Source: Oscillospiraceae bacterium
Lineage (GTDB): Bacteria; Bacillota; Clostridia; Oscillospirales; Oscillospiraceae
Direction of reading: 5' to 3'
Length of the DNA: 39,752 bases
NCBI GenBank assembly: GCA_020025715.1
Contig: JAHHRQ010000011.1
Span: 1 to 39,752 of the forward strand
The notes below the pieces were generated by a model. That model worked only from the letters and a program-made list of their open reading frames with translations. It ran no database searches and was not told the DNA's origin. Shown here in pieces: positions 7,244 through 15,405 of this stretch. How positions within the stretch are numbered: position 1 is the first letter of the stretch; the number at the start of each line of letters is the position of its first letter. The translations under genes and the position numbers were made by a program.

Positions 7244-8245
7244 TCAGCCCTTGAGAGCCTCAGCAGTAGCGACAGCAACTGCAACAGTTGCGCCGACCAT
7301 GGGGTTATTGCCCATACCCAAGAAGCCCATCATCTCAACGTGAGCAGGAACGGAAGAAGAACCTGCAAACTGAGCGTCAGAGTGCATACGGCCCATGGTA
7401 TCGGTCATGCCGTAAGAAGCAGGACCTGCTGCCATGTTGTCGGGGTGAAGAGTACGGCCTGTGCCGCCGCCGGAAGCAACGGAGAAGTACTTCTTACCCT
7501 GCTCGATGCATTCCTTCTTGTAAGTACCTGCAACGGGGTGCTGGAAACGGGTGGGGTTGGTGGAGTTACCGGTGATGGAAACGTCAACGCGCTCATGGTG
7601 CATAATAGCAACACCTTCGCGGACATCATCACAGCCGTAGCAGCGAACCTCGGCGCGCTCACCGTCGGAGTAAGGAATCTCACGAACAATCTTCAGCTCA
7701 CTGGTGTAGTAGTTGAACTCAGTCTGTACGTAGGTAAAGCCGTTGATACGGGAAATGATCTGAGCTGCGTCCTTACCGAGACCGTTGAGAATAACGCGCA
7801 GAGGCTTTTTGCGGGCCTTGTTAGCGTTCTTAACGATACCGATAGCGCCCTCAGCAGCAGCGAAGGACTCGTGGCCGGCGAGGAATGCAAAGCACTCGGT
7901 CTCCTCAGACAGAAGCATTGCGCCCAGATTACCGTGGCCGAGGCCGACCTTACGGTCATCAGCAACAGAACCGTCCAGGCAGAAGCTCTGGAGGCCTTCA
8001 CCGATCTTCTTTGCAGCCTCAGCTGCGGTCTTAACACCGGACTTTATAGCGATAGCAGCGCCGACGCAGTATGCCCAGCGGACGTTCTCAAAGCAGATAG
8101 GCTGAATACCGGCTGCGATTTCGTAAGGGTCAAATCCCTTTGCTTTGCAGATCTCTCTGCACTCTTCAACGGAGGAAATGCCGTACTGAGCAAGAACACC
8201 GTTTATTTTGTCGATTCTTCTCTCGTAGTTTTCAAACAGAGCCAT
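7244..8245 (-). CDS. GGGtGRT family protein
   Basis: 333 residues, named for its signature SGGGTGRTLHPDN near the C-terminus, followed by GMTDTMGRMHSDAQFAG and a Gly/Ala-rich end (MGNNPMVGATVAVAVATAEAL). The N-terminal part has LDGSVADDRKVGLGHGNLGAM and FLAGHESFAAAEGA. The family is widespread in anaerobes, and its biochemical role is not known to me. No signal peptide or membrane helix is seen, so it is probably cytoplasmic. The start ATG at 8245 follows AGGAGG. It lies 18 nt downstream of a NifU-like scaffold gene and shares its transcript, implying a role connected with Fe-S or metal cofactors (inference). Codon choice is restricted and GC-rich, like the glycolytic genes next door, which suggests high expression. 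Confidence 0.88.
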   Translation of the reverse strand: MALFENYERRIDKINGVLAQYGISSVEECREICKAKGFDPYEIAAGIQPICFENVRWAYCVGAAIAIKSGVKTAAEAAKKIGEGLQSFCLDGSVADDRKVGLGHGNLGAMLLSEETECFAFLAGHESFAAAEGAIGIVKNANKARKKPLRVILNGLGKDAAQIISRINGFTYVQTEFNYYTSELKIVREIPYSDGERAEVRCYGCDDVREGVAIMHHERVDVSITGNSTNPTRFQHPVAGTYKKECIEQGKKYFSVASGGGTGRTLHPDNMAAGPASYGMTDTMGRMHSDAQFAGSSSVPAHVEMMGFLGMGNNPMVGATVAVAVATAEALKG

Positions 8246-8263
8246 TGTATGATCCTCCTTCTA

Positions 8264-8956
8264 TTATTCCTGACGGGGGTCAACATACTTGACCGCATTG
8301 TCAAACTGACCGTAGTGGCCGGTTGCCTTGGTGACAGCCTCGTTTGCATCCATGCCCTTCTTGATGAAGTCCATCATCTTACCAATGCTGACAAACTCGT
8401 AGCCCACGATTTCGCTGTTGGCGTTGAGAGCAAGCTTGGTAATGTAACCCTCGGTGAGTTCCAGATATCTGGGTCCCTTTTCCTTGGTAGCAAAGGTGGT
8501 ACCGATCTGAGAACGGAGGCCCTTGCCAAGGTCTTCAAGAGATGCGCCCACTGCAAGGCCGCCTTCTGAGAAAGCAGACTGGGAACGACCGTAAACTATC
8601 TGGAGGAAGAGCTCACGCATAGCAGTATTGATGGCATCGCAGACAAGGTCGGTATTGAGAGCCTCAAGGAGGGTCTTACCGATGAGGATTTCAGAGGCCA
8701 TAGCGGCAGAGTGGGTCATGCCGGAGCAGCCCAGAGTTTCAACGAGAGCTTCCTCGATGATGCCGTCCTTAACGTTCAGTGTCAGCTTGCAGGCACCCTG
8801 CTGAGGTGCGCACCAGCCGATACCGTGGGTGAAGCCTGAAATATCCTTCAGTTCCTTAACCTTAACCCACTTGCCTTCTTCGGGAATGGGTGCGGGGCCA
8901 TGGTATGCGCCTTTAGCTATGGGGCACATATTCTGTACTTCTGTGGTGTAGATCAT
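8264..8956 (-). CDS. NifU-like iron-sulfur cluster scaffold protein
   Basis: 230 residues, longer than IscU/SufU (about 130-150). The LGCSGMTHSAAMASEILIGK segment (about 75-94) matches the core of NifU N-terminal scaffolds. Cysteines at 11, 49, 56, 77 and 106 are seen; 56, 77 and 106 are spaced like the three ligand cysteines of IscU-type scaffolds. The C-terminal 100 residues (from about 130) are an extra region found in the version that pairs with GGGtGRT proteins. No cysteine desulfurase gene lies nearby, so this is not a complete ISC or SUF operon. It is the first gene of a two-gene unit. The ATG at 8956 follows AGAAGGG. Confidence 0.85.
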   Translation of the reverse strand: MIYTTEVQNMCPIAKGAYHGPAPIPEEGKWVKVKELKDISGFTHGIGWCAPQQGACKLTLNVKDGIIEEALVETLGCSGMTHSAAMASEILIGKTLLEALNTDLVCDAINTAMRELFLQIVYGRSQSAFSEGGLAVGASLEDLGKGLRSQIGTTFATKEKGPRYLELTEGYITKLALNANSEIVGYEFVSIGKMMDFIKKGMDANEAVTKATGHYGQFDNAVKYVDPRQE

Positions 8957-8998
8957 AGCGATTTCCCTTCTATAACTTTAATGTAATACATATATGCA

Positions 8999-9017
8999 GG
9001 GGAAGCGGCGCTTCCCC
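8999..9017 (-). terminator. Hairpin after gpmI, probable weak terminator
   Basis: GGGGAAGC (8999-9006) pairs with GCTTCCCC (9010-9017) over a 3-nt loop. On the minus strand it is followed by TGCATATATGT, not a run of T, so termination may be partial and the next operon may receive read-through. Confidence 0.5.
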
Positions 9018-9026
9018 CCAATATAC

Positions 9027-10541
9027 TCAGTGGAGCAGATTTTCTCCTGTCATTTCCTCAGGCTGAGAAAGTCCCATAACATGAAGTATGGTGGGAGCGA
9101 TGTCTGCAAGTCTGCCGTCAGAGAGCTTTGCGCCCTTAACGTTTACGCAGAAAGGTACAAGATTTGTGGTGTGAGCAGTGTTCACCTTGCCGTTTTCATC
9201 AAACATGCAGTCGGCGTTGCCGTGGTCGGCTGTTACCAGCAGAACGGTATCTTCGTGCTTTTCCACTTCATCTATAATTCTGCCCATGCACTTGTCAACA
9301 GTCTCAACAGCAGTGACAGCGGCATCCATAACGCCGGTGTGGCCTACCATATCGCAGTTGGCAAAGTTGCAGACGATAAGATCGTACTTGTCGGAGGCAA
9401 TAGCCTCAACTACCTTGTCGCAGACCTTCTCGGCGCTCATTGCAGGAACAAGGTCATAGGTAGCGTACTCTTTGGGAGAAGGCACAAGGCAGCGCTCCTC
9501 GCCCTCGGCCTGTTTTTCAACGCCGCCGTTGAAGAAGAAGGTAACGTGGGCGTACTTTTCTGTCTCGGCCACTCTGAACTGCTTCATGCCCTTTGCGCTT
9601 ACATAGTCGCCCAGAGTGTTCTGAATTTCCTCAGGGGGATATGCAATGGGGAGAGGCAGCGTCTCATCGTACTGAGCGGTGCAGACATAAGAGAGAGGAT
9701 AGACGGTCTTTTCACGCTTGAAGCCGTCAAAATCCTCAAGGTTTAATGCCCATGTCATTTCTCTTGCTCTGTCGGGGCGGAAGTTCATGAAGATAACGCT
9801 GTCACCTTCATCGATAACGCCCTCGGGGCATACAACAACAGGCTTTACAAATTCATCGGTAACGTCCTGAGCATAGCTCTCCTCAACTGCGTGAACAGCA
9901 TCGGAATCCATAACGCCCTTGCCGCAGACGATGGCATTGTAGCCCTCCTCAACACGGTCCCAGCGCTTGTCTCTGTCCATGCCGTAGAAACGTCCCTGGA
10001 GAGTGGCAATTTTTGCATTACCCAGTTCGTCGCACTTGTTCTGAAGCTGTCTCACGAAGTCAGCGCCGCTCTTGGGAGCAACGTCGCGTCCGTCAAGGAA
10101 GCAGTGAACAAATACCTTTTTAACGTCTCTCTGCTTTGCCATATCCAGAATACCGAAGATATGGTTCAGGTGGCTGTGAACACCGCCGGTAGAGAGAAGG
10201 CCCAGGATGTGGAGGGCTTTGCCGTTTTTCTTGGCGTCCTCAATGGCCTTAATATAGACCTCGTTTTTAAAGAAAGCTCCGTTTTCTATGTCTCTGCTGA
10301 TTTTGGGCAGAATCTGGAAAACTACGCGGCCTGCACCGATGTTGGTGTGGCCAACCTCGGAGTTACCCATCTGACCCTCAGGCAGGCCCACATCCATACC
10401 GGATGCAGCCAGCTTTGAGCAGGGATAATTAGAGAAGAACTTATCAAGGTTAGGCTTTTTGGCCTGAGCAATGGCATTGCCCGCAGTGGGAGCCGCCAGA
10501 CCGTAGCCGTCCATTATAATAAGAACTGCTTTTTTAGTCAT
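9027..10541 (-). CDS. gpmI: 2,3-bisphosphoglycerate-independent phosphoglycerate mutase
   Basis: About 504 residues, typical for iPGM. It interconverts 3- and 2-phosphoglycerate in glycolysis. The N-terminal metal motif MDGYGL, the phosphoserine motif GNSEVGHTNIGAGR (Ser about 61), FHCFLDGRDV-like VHCFLDGRDVAPKSG, YGMDRDKRWDR and the late ADHGNAD motif are all present. ATG 10541 was chosen over GTG 10550 because AGGAG (10554-10550) overlaps that GTG and stands 8 nt from the ATG. It begins 2 nt after the tpiA stop codon, so the two are translated from one message. Confidence 0.96.
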   Translation of the reverse strand: MTKKAVLIIMDGYGLAAPTAGNAIAQAKKPNLDKFFSNYPCSKLAASGMDVGLPEGQMGNSEVGHTNIGAGRVVFQILPKISRDIENGAFFKNEVYIKAIEDAKKNGKALHILGLLSTGGVHSHLNHIFGILDMAKQRDVKKVFVHCFLDGRDVAPKSGADFVRQLQNKCDELGNAKIATLQGRFYGMDRDKRWDRVEEGYNAIVCGKGVMDSDAVHAVEESYAQDVTDEFVKPVVVCPEGVIDEGDSVIFMNFRPDRAREMTWALNLEDFDGFKREKTVYPLSYVCTAQYDETLPLPIAYPPEEIQNTLGDYVSAKGMKQFRVAETEKYAHVTFFFNGGVEKQAEGEERCLVPSPKEYATYDLVPAMSAEKVCDKVVEAIASDKYDLIVCNFANCDMVGHTGVMDAAVTAVETVDKCMGRIIDEVEKHEDTVLLVTADHGNADCMFDENGKVNTAHTTNLVPFCVNVKGAKLSDGRLADIAPTILHVMGLSQPEEMTGENLLH

Positions 10542-10543
10542 TT

Positions 10544-11320
10544 TCAGCACTCCTGATTGCTTGCTTCAATAATTTTGGAGAAATCAACAGGTTTGAGAGA
10601 TGCACCGCCTATAAGGCCGCCGTCGATGTCGGGCTGAGCCAGAAGCTCTTCTGCGTTCTTTGCGTTCATGCTGCCGCCGTAAAGAATGCTGATAGCTCTT
10701 GCAGGACGTGCGCCGTAGATCTTACGGATAACAGCACGGATGCCTTCGCAGACTTCCTGTGCCTGCTCGGCAGTAGCGGTTTTGCCGGTGCCGATAGCCC
10801 AGATGGGTTCGTAAGCGATGATGCAGCGGCGAAGCTTGGTAGCGTCAATGCCGGCAAGTGCAGTCTTAACCTGGTATGCAACATACTCCATGGTCAGATC
10901 CATCTCGCGCTGCTCAAGGCTCTCACCAACGCAGATGATAGGAACAATGCCCTTCTCAAGCAGAGCCTTTGCCTTGATGTTTACCTGAATATCGGTCTCG
11001 CCGTGGTACTGGCGGCGCTCGGAGTGGCCGACGATGCAGTACTTTGCACCAACGTCAGCGAGCTGATCGGCAGAGATTTCGCCGGTGTATGCGCCCTTTT
11101 CGTACATAGAAACATCCTGAGCACCTGCTGCAACCTTGCAGTCCTTGCCGGCCTTGATCATAGCGGGAACCATGATTGCGGGAGTGCAGAGAACTACGTC
11201 GCAGTTTCTGTTTTTGGGCATATTTGCCTTCAGTTCTTCCATGAAGGGCTTAATGCCGGAGTTGAGCATGTTCATCTTCCAGTTTCCGGCAATAACGGTC
11301 TTACGGTATTTTCTGTTCAT
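10544..11320 (-). CDS. tpiA: Triose-phosphate isomerase
   Basis: 258 residues, normal length. Substrate and catalytic residues are visible: Asn13/Lys15 in AGNWKMN, His99 in VGHSERR, and Glu171 in AYEPIWAIGTG, followed by the mobile loop. The C-terminal phosphate-binding YGGSMNAKN and GGLIGGASLKPVDF segments are present. It interconverts dihydroxyacetone phosphate and glyceraldehyde 3-phosphate. The ATG follows ACGGAGA. Gene order trmL-pgk-tpiA-gpmI gives three lower-glycolysis enzymes on one strand; gap and eno are not in the window. Confidence 0.97.
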   Translation of the reverse strand: MNRKYRKTVIAGNWKMNMLNSGIKPFMEELKANMPKNRNCDVVLCTPAIMVPAMIKAGKDCKVAAGAQDVSMYEKGAYTGEISADQLADVGAKYCIVGHSERRQYHGETDIQVNIKAKALLEKGIVPIICVGESLEQREMDLTMEYVAYQVKTALAGIDATKLRRCIIAYEPIWAIGTGKTATAEQAQEVCEGIRAVIRKIYGARPARAISILYGGSMNAKNAEELLAQPDIDGGLIGGASLKPVDFSKIIEASNQEC

Positions 11321-11345
11321 TTATATTCTCCGTTTCTTGATTATT

Positions 11346-11366
11346 GGGAGCGGATTGACCGCTCCC
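11346..11366 (-). other. Intercistronic hairpin between pgk and tpiA
   Basis: GGGAGCGG (11346-11353) pairs perfectly with CCGCTCCC (11359-11366). On the minus strand it is followed by AATAATCAAG, with no T-run, so it is more likely an mRNA processing or stabilising stem than a terminator. Confidence 0.6.
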
Positions 11367-11385
11367 CTGTTAAATTGATATTTGA

Positions 11386-12576
11386 TTATTTATCCAGCAG
11401 GCATGCAACACCGGGCAGTTCCTTGCCTTCAAGAAACTCCAGAGATGCGCCGCCGCCGGTGGAAATGTGGGTGATCTTGTCGGCAAAGCCCAACTTCTCA
11501 ACAGCAGAAGCAGAGTCACCGCCGCCTACGATAGTGACAGCGCCGGACTCAGCCAGAGCCTTTGCCATAGCCTTGGTGCCGCCTGCGAACTTCTCGAACT
11601 CGAATACGCCCATAGGTCCGTTCCAGACGATGGTGCCTGCGCCCTTAACGGCAGCAGCGAATTCTTCAGCAGCCTTGGGGCCGATGTCCATGCCCATGAG
11701 GCCGTCGGGAATGTTGCCCTCTGCCAGAACGGGCTCTGCATCAGCGGAAAACTCCTTAGCGCAGTAGCTGTCAACAGGAAGCAGGAACTTAACGCCCTTC
11801 TCCTCTGCCTTCTTTATCATATCCTTAGCGTAATCGATACGGTCAGCCTCAAGGAGAGAGGTACCGATTTCAAAGCCCTGAGCCTTCTTGAAGGTGTAGG
11901 CCATGCCGCCGCCGATGATAATGGTGTCTGCCTTTTCAAGCAGGTTATTTATAACATTGATCTTATCGGAAACCTTTGCGCCGCCCAGAACTGCAACGAA
12001 GGGACGCTTGGGATCGTCAAGAGCCTTGCCCATAACGGAAAGCTCTTTTGCAACCAGCAGGCCGGAGTATGCAGGCAGGTATGCTGCAACGCCCGCGGTG
12101 GAAGCGTGAGCTCTGTGTACGGTACCGAAAGCATCGGAAACAAAAATCTCAGCCATGGAAGCCAGCTCTTTTGCAAAGTCAGCGCCGTTTTTCTCCTCGC
12201 GGATATCGAAGCGCAGGTTTTCGAGAAGCATGATCTCGCCGGGCTTTAATGCTGCGGCTTTAGCCTTTGCATCCTCACCGATGATGTCTTTGGCAAAAAT
12301 GACCTCATGATCCAGCAGCTCGGAAAGTCTCTTTGCTACGGGAGCCAGAGTGAGCTTTTCCTTCCATTCGCCTTTGGGCTTGCCAAGGTGAGAGCAGGCA
12401 ATGACAGCAGCGCCGTTATCGAGCAGATATTTTATTGTAGGGATTGCGGCAACAATACGCTTGTTGCTGGTGATTTCTCCGGTCTCTTTATCCTGAGGAA
12501 CGTTGAAATCGCAGCGGAGCAGAACTTTTTTACCTTTTACGTCAACATCGTAAACAGTCTGTTTGTTGTAATTCAT
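11386..12576 (-). CDS. pgk: Phosphoglycerate kinase
   Basis: About 396 residues, typical for bacterial PGK. It makes ATP from 1,3-bisphosphoglycerate. RCDFNVPQD near the N-terminus, SHLGKPKG, LENLRF, the GGAKVSDKI segment, the hinge region GPMGVFE and the nucleotide loop VGGGDSASAV are all present. The start at 12576 was taken because an AGGAGGATATACT ribosome binding site lies immediately upstream and the protein begins at the family's usual point; a frame extension to 12663 is only read-through into trmL. The gene starts 25 nt after the trmL stop. Confidence 0.97.
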   Translation of the reverse strand: MNYNKQTVYDVDVKGKKVLLRCDFNVPQDKETGEITSNKRIVAAIPTIKYLLDNGAAVIACSHLGKPKGEWKEKLTLAPVAKRLSELLDHEVIFAKDIIGEDAKAKAAALKPGEIMLLENLRFDIREEKNGADFAKELASMAEIFVSDAFGTVHRAHASTAGVAAYLPAYSGLLVAKELSVMGKALDDPKRPFVAVLGGAKVSDKINVINNLLEKADTIIIGGGMAYTFKKAQGFEIGTSLLEADRIDYAKDMIKKAEEKGVKFLLPVDSYCAKEFSADAEPVLAEGNIPDGLMGMDIGPKAAEEFAAAVKGAGTIVWNGPMGVFEFEKFAGGTKAMAKALAESGAVTIVGGGDSASAVEKLGFADKITHISTGGGASLEFLEGKELPGVACLLDK

Positions 12577-12601
12577 AGTATATCCTCCTAAAAATAATCT
12601 T

Positions 12602-13090
12602 TTAAGTTTGTGCCATAGAGCCCTCATCCAGAAGCCCGGGGAAATTCTGCTGGCGGAGAGCATCGTATGCTAATATAGCTACGGAGTTTGAGAGATTCAA
12701 GCTCCGGGCATCACTTATCATAGGGATTCTTATACATCTGTCCCTGTATTTTTCCCTCAGCCATTCGGGAAGGCCCGCAGTTTCCTTGCCGAACATGAGC
12801 GTCACGTTATCACCGCTCATATCAACCTCTGAATAGGCTTTGGGAGCTTTGGTGGTGGCGAGGAAAATGTTTTCGTCGCCGTTTTTCTCGAAGTATTCGT
12901 CCAGATTTTCGTATACTCTTATATCAACCAGAAACCAGTAATCAAGGCCGCAGCGCTTCACTTTACTGTCTGAAATATCAAAGCCCAGAGGCTTTATCAG
13001 ATGCAGCACGGCACCTGTACATGCACAGGTTCTCGCTATGGCTCCGGTGTTAAAAGGTATCTCCGGTTCTACCAGAACTATATTTAACAT
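12602..13090 (-). CDS. trmL: tRNA (cytidine/uridine-34) 2'-O-methyltransferase TrmL
   Basis: About 162 residues, the compact SPOUT TrmL size. It opens MLNIVLVEPEIPFNTGAIAR, the typical N-terminal strand and loop. The C-terminal trefoil-knot SAM site reads LMFGKETAGLP and RIPMISDARSLNLSNSVAI. TrmL methylates the wobble ribose of certain leucine tRNAs using SAM. ATG 13090 was taken over an upstream TTG at 13105 because an AAAGG site lies inside that extension. It is the first gene before pgk-tpiA-gpmI, an odd but compact pairing. Confidence 0.93.
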   Translation of the reverse strand: MLNIVLVEPEIPFNTGAIARTCACTGAVLHLIKPLGFDISDSKVKRCGLDYWFLVDIRVYENLDEYFEKNGDENIFLATTKAPKAYSEVDMSGDNVTLMFGKETAGLPEWLREKYRDRCIRIPMISDARSLNLSNSVAILAYDALRQQNFPGLLDEGSMAQT

Positions 13091-13220
13091 TTTGTGCCTT
13101 TCCAATACTCCTGTATTTTCGTCATTTGACAGAAGTTTTGCAATGTCATTCTATTGTTTGCCTACATTTTAGCACAAAAATTAGAAAAATCATGCACTTT
13201 TTTTGGTTTTTCACAAGTTC

Positions 13221-13249
13221 TTGCATAATAGACAAAACTGGTCTATAAT
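13221..13249 (+). promoter_or_regulatory. Promoter of the PflX-like gene
   Basis: TTGCAT (13221-13226) and a perfect TATAAT (13244-13249) are spaced by 17 nt. Transcription would start near 13256, about 70 nt before the start codon. The opposite strand has a weaker TAAAAT (13171-13166) that could serve trmL. Confidence 0.8.
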
Positions 13250-13267
13250 CATACACGATATATGGGC

Positions 13268-13298
13268 ATTTATTGGCATTTTGCATATGTCAATAAAT
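13268..13298 (+). other. Inverted repeat in the leader of the PflX-like gene
   Basis: ATTTATTG (13268-13275) pairs with CAATAAAT (13291-13298) around a 15-nt loop, just downstream of the predicted transcription start. It could be an operator or a leader hairpin; no T-run follows. Confidence 0.4.
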
Positions 13299-13327
13299 TA
13301 TCAAATTACTTTTCAGAGGTTTTATTT

Positions 13328-14224
13328 ATGGATTATAAGTGCAGTGACTGTCCGAGAAACTGCGGTGCTTTAAGAGGTGAGAAAAGTGCAGGCGGGGTAT
13401 GTGTAAGCCCGGCTGCGGCGCATGTTGTAAGGGCCGCTCCCCACTTCGGTGAGGAGCCGTGTATAAGCGGTAGCAGAGGTTCCGGTGCAGTTTTCTTTTC
13501 CGGCTGCAATCTCCGCTGTGTTTTCTGTCAGAACAGAGAAATAAGCCGCTCTGCGGCAGGAAAAGAGCTGAGTTCAGCACAGTTGAGGGAACTTTTTCTC
13601 CGTCTGCGGGATGAGGGAGTTCACAATATAAATCTTGTAACTCCCAGTCATTACATAAGGGAGATAGCGAAAGCTCTGGACGGGCTGGAACTTGGAATAC
13701 CGGTTGTCTGGAACAGTTCTGGCTATGATAAGCCGGAGTCATTAAAAATGCTGGAAGGTCTTGTGCAGATATACATGCCGGATTTAAAGTATCTAAAGCA
13801 GGAGCCTGCCGCCAGATATTCGGCAGCCCCCGACTACCCCGCCGTTGCAGCGGCGGCAATAAAAGAAATGTACCGTCAGGTAGGGCCTTACCAGATGGAT
13901 GAAGAGGGAATTTTAAAATCCGGTCTTTTAATCCGCCATCTTATTCTGCCACAGCAGGAATTAAACACCATGGATGTTATAGATTTTGTGGCAGAGGAAT
14001 TTCCCAAAGGCAGTGTTCTGTTTTCTCTCATGAGCCAGTATACCCCCATGCCGGGGCTTCAGAAATTTCCGGAGCTGCAAACAACGGTTGACGATGAAAC
14101 CAGCCGCAATTTACGCTCATACATGCTTAAAATGGGCATAGAGGACGGCTACTGGCAGGACGGTGCAGCCGCAACCGATGAGATGATACCGGATTTTGAC
14201 CTTACGGGAATTAAGGATCTATAA
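13328..14224 (+). CDS. PflX-like radical SAM protein (pyruvate formate-lyase activase related)
   Basis: About 298 residues. The radical SAM cluster motif CNLRCVFC (Cys60, 64, 67; CX3CX2C) is present, followed by a partial TIM-barrel fold. Before it lies a Cys-rich segment (CSDCPRNC at 5-12, then Cys25 and Cys45), characteristic of the COG1313/PflX group rather than true PflA. These proteins cleave SAM to a 5'-deoxyadenosyl radical; the physiological partner of PflX is not established, and no glycyl-radical enzyme gene lies nearby. The start at 13328 follows AGAGG and the conserved MDYKCSDCP opening. It stands alone between its own promoter and that of the next gene. Confidence 0.85.
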   Translation: MDYKCSDCPRNCGALRGEKSAGGVCVSPAAAHVVRAAPHFGEEPCISGSRGSGAVFFSGCNLRCVFCQNREISRSAAGKELSSAQLRELFLRLRDEGVHNINLVTPSHYIREIAKALDGLELGIPVVWNSSGYDKPESLKMLEGLVQIYMPDLKYLKQEPAARYSAAPDYPAVAAAAIKEMYRQVGPYQMDEEGILKSGLLIRHLILPQQELNTMDVIDFVAEEFPKGSVLFSLMSQYTPMPGLQKFPELQTTVDDETSRNLRSYMLKMGIEDGYWQDGAAATDEMIPDFDLTGIKDL

Positions 14225-14228
14225 AGTA

Positions 14229-14257
14229 TTGACAGTTTTGTAAAACGCTATTAAAAT
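14229..14257 (+). promoter_or_regulatory. Promoter of the hydroxy-acid oxidoreductase gene
   Basis: A perfect TTGACA (14229-14234) and TAAAAT (14252-14257) are spaced by exactly 17 nt. They begin 5 nt after the PflX-like stop codon, so the downstream gene has its own strong promoter. Confidence 0.85.
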
Positions 14258-14312
14258 GATAGTTAATGTCCTGCTTTATCTTAAAACATCATTTTATCAA
14301 GGAGAAAGATAC

Positions 14313-15332
14313 ATGAATTACAACGAAGTACACGACGCCGCCAAAACTCAGGTCGGCCCCTACTGCAAGAACTGCCCCGTATGTAACGGCCTTGCATGCG
14401 GCAACGCAATGCCCGGCCCCGGCTGCAAGTTCCCCGGCAACGTTGCCGCCAGAAACTACGCCAAATGGCAGGAAATCTGCGTAAACATGGATACCCTCTG
14501 CCCCAATGCAGACCCCGATGTCAGCTTTGAGCTTTTCGGCAGAAAATTCTCTGCTCCTATATTTGCCGCCCCTCTCGGTGCTATTGATATGCACTACGGC
14601 CCCAAGTATAAGGATCAGGAGTACAACTCCATTCTCATTAAGGCAGCTTATGAATACGGCGTTCTGGCTCTCACCGGTGACGGCGTAAACCCCGACATTA
14701 TGAAGTCCGCTGTCTCTGACATGAAGAAGTACGAGGGTGTTGGTATTCCCACCATTAAGCCCTGGAACAAAGAATTTGTTTTTGAGAAGCTGGACATTCT
14801 CAATGAAAGCGGGATTTTTGCCGCAGCAATGGACGTTGACGGCGCAGGTCTGCCCTTCCTTAAGGCTATGAATCCCAACGCAGGCAGCAAGTCTGTGGAC
14901 GAAATGAAGGAGATCGTCTCCTACGCCAAAATGCCTTTCATGGTTAAAGGTATTATGACCGTAAACGGCGCACTGAAGGCTGTTGAAGCCGGTGCAAAGG
15001 CTATCGTTGTTTCCAACCACGGCGGCCGCGTTCAGGGCGGTGTTCCCTCCACTGCTGAGGTTCTGCCCGCAATCGCAGACGCAGTTAAAGGCAAGGTTAC
15101 CATTTTTGTTGACGGCGGCATCCGTTCCGGCGTTGATGTGTTCAGAGCTCTGGCTCTCGGTGCTGACGCTGTTCTTATCGGCCGTCCTATCCTCAACATG
15201 ATCTACGGCGGCGGTGAAGAAGGCTTCAAGGTTTACATGGACAAGATCGTCGGTGAGCTTAAGTCCACCATGACCATGTGCGGTGCTGCTTCTCTTAAGG
15301 ACATCGACAGAAGCAAGGTTTACCTCGGCTGA
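14313..15332 (+). CDS. FMN-dependent alpha-hydroxy-acid oxidoreductase with Cys-rich N-terminus
   Basis: About 339 residues. The FMN alpha/beta-barrel of the glycolate/lactate oxidase family is recognisable: FAAPLGAID early, MDVDGAG, the active-site VVSNHGGR (catalytic His), FVDGGIRSGVDVFRALALGADAVLIGRP phosphate-binding loops. It would oxidise a 2-hydroxy acid such as lactate to a 2-oxo acid. Five cysteines at about 18, 21, 24, 29 and 38 (C-x2-C-x2-C-x4-C-x8-C) precede the barrel and could bind an Fe-S cluster, suggesting an electron acceptor other than oxygen (inference). The ATG follows AAGGAG. GC-rich, restricted codon use and the consensus promoter suggest strong expression. Confidence 0.88.
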   Translation: MNYNEVHDAAKTQVGPYCKNCPVCNGLACGNAMPGPGCKFPGNVAARNYAKWQEICVNMDTLCPNADPDVSFELFGRKFSAPIFAAPLGAIDMHYGPKYKDQEYNSILIKAAYEYGVLALTGDGVNPDIMKSAVSDMKKYEGVGIPTIKPWNKEFVFEKLDILNESGIFAAAMDVDGAGLPFLKAMNPNAGSKSVDEMKEIVSYAKMPFMVKGIMTVNGALKAVEAGAKAIVVSNHGGRVQGGVPSTAEVLPAIADAVKGKVTIFVDGGIRSGVDVFRALALGADAVLIGRPILNMIYGGGEEGFKVYMDKIVGELKSTMTMCGAASLKDIDRSKVYLG

Positions 15333-15405
15333 TTGATTTTTCTGCATACAGATTTAAGCAAGCTATAAATAAATTCGGAAACGCATATTCTCAGGGGGAT
15401 TGCTT

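Noticed and set aside
7124..8569. Long plus-strand open frame of 481 codons opposite the GGGtGRT and NifU-like genes
   Set aside because: It is the antisense shadow of two recognised, codon-biased genes and has no ribosome binding site.
14289..15347. Long minus-strand open frame of about 350 codons opposite the hydroxy-acid oxidoreductase
   Set aside because: A shadow of a clearly recognised enzyme with promoter and binding site on the plus strand.
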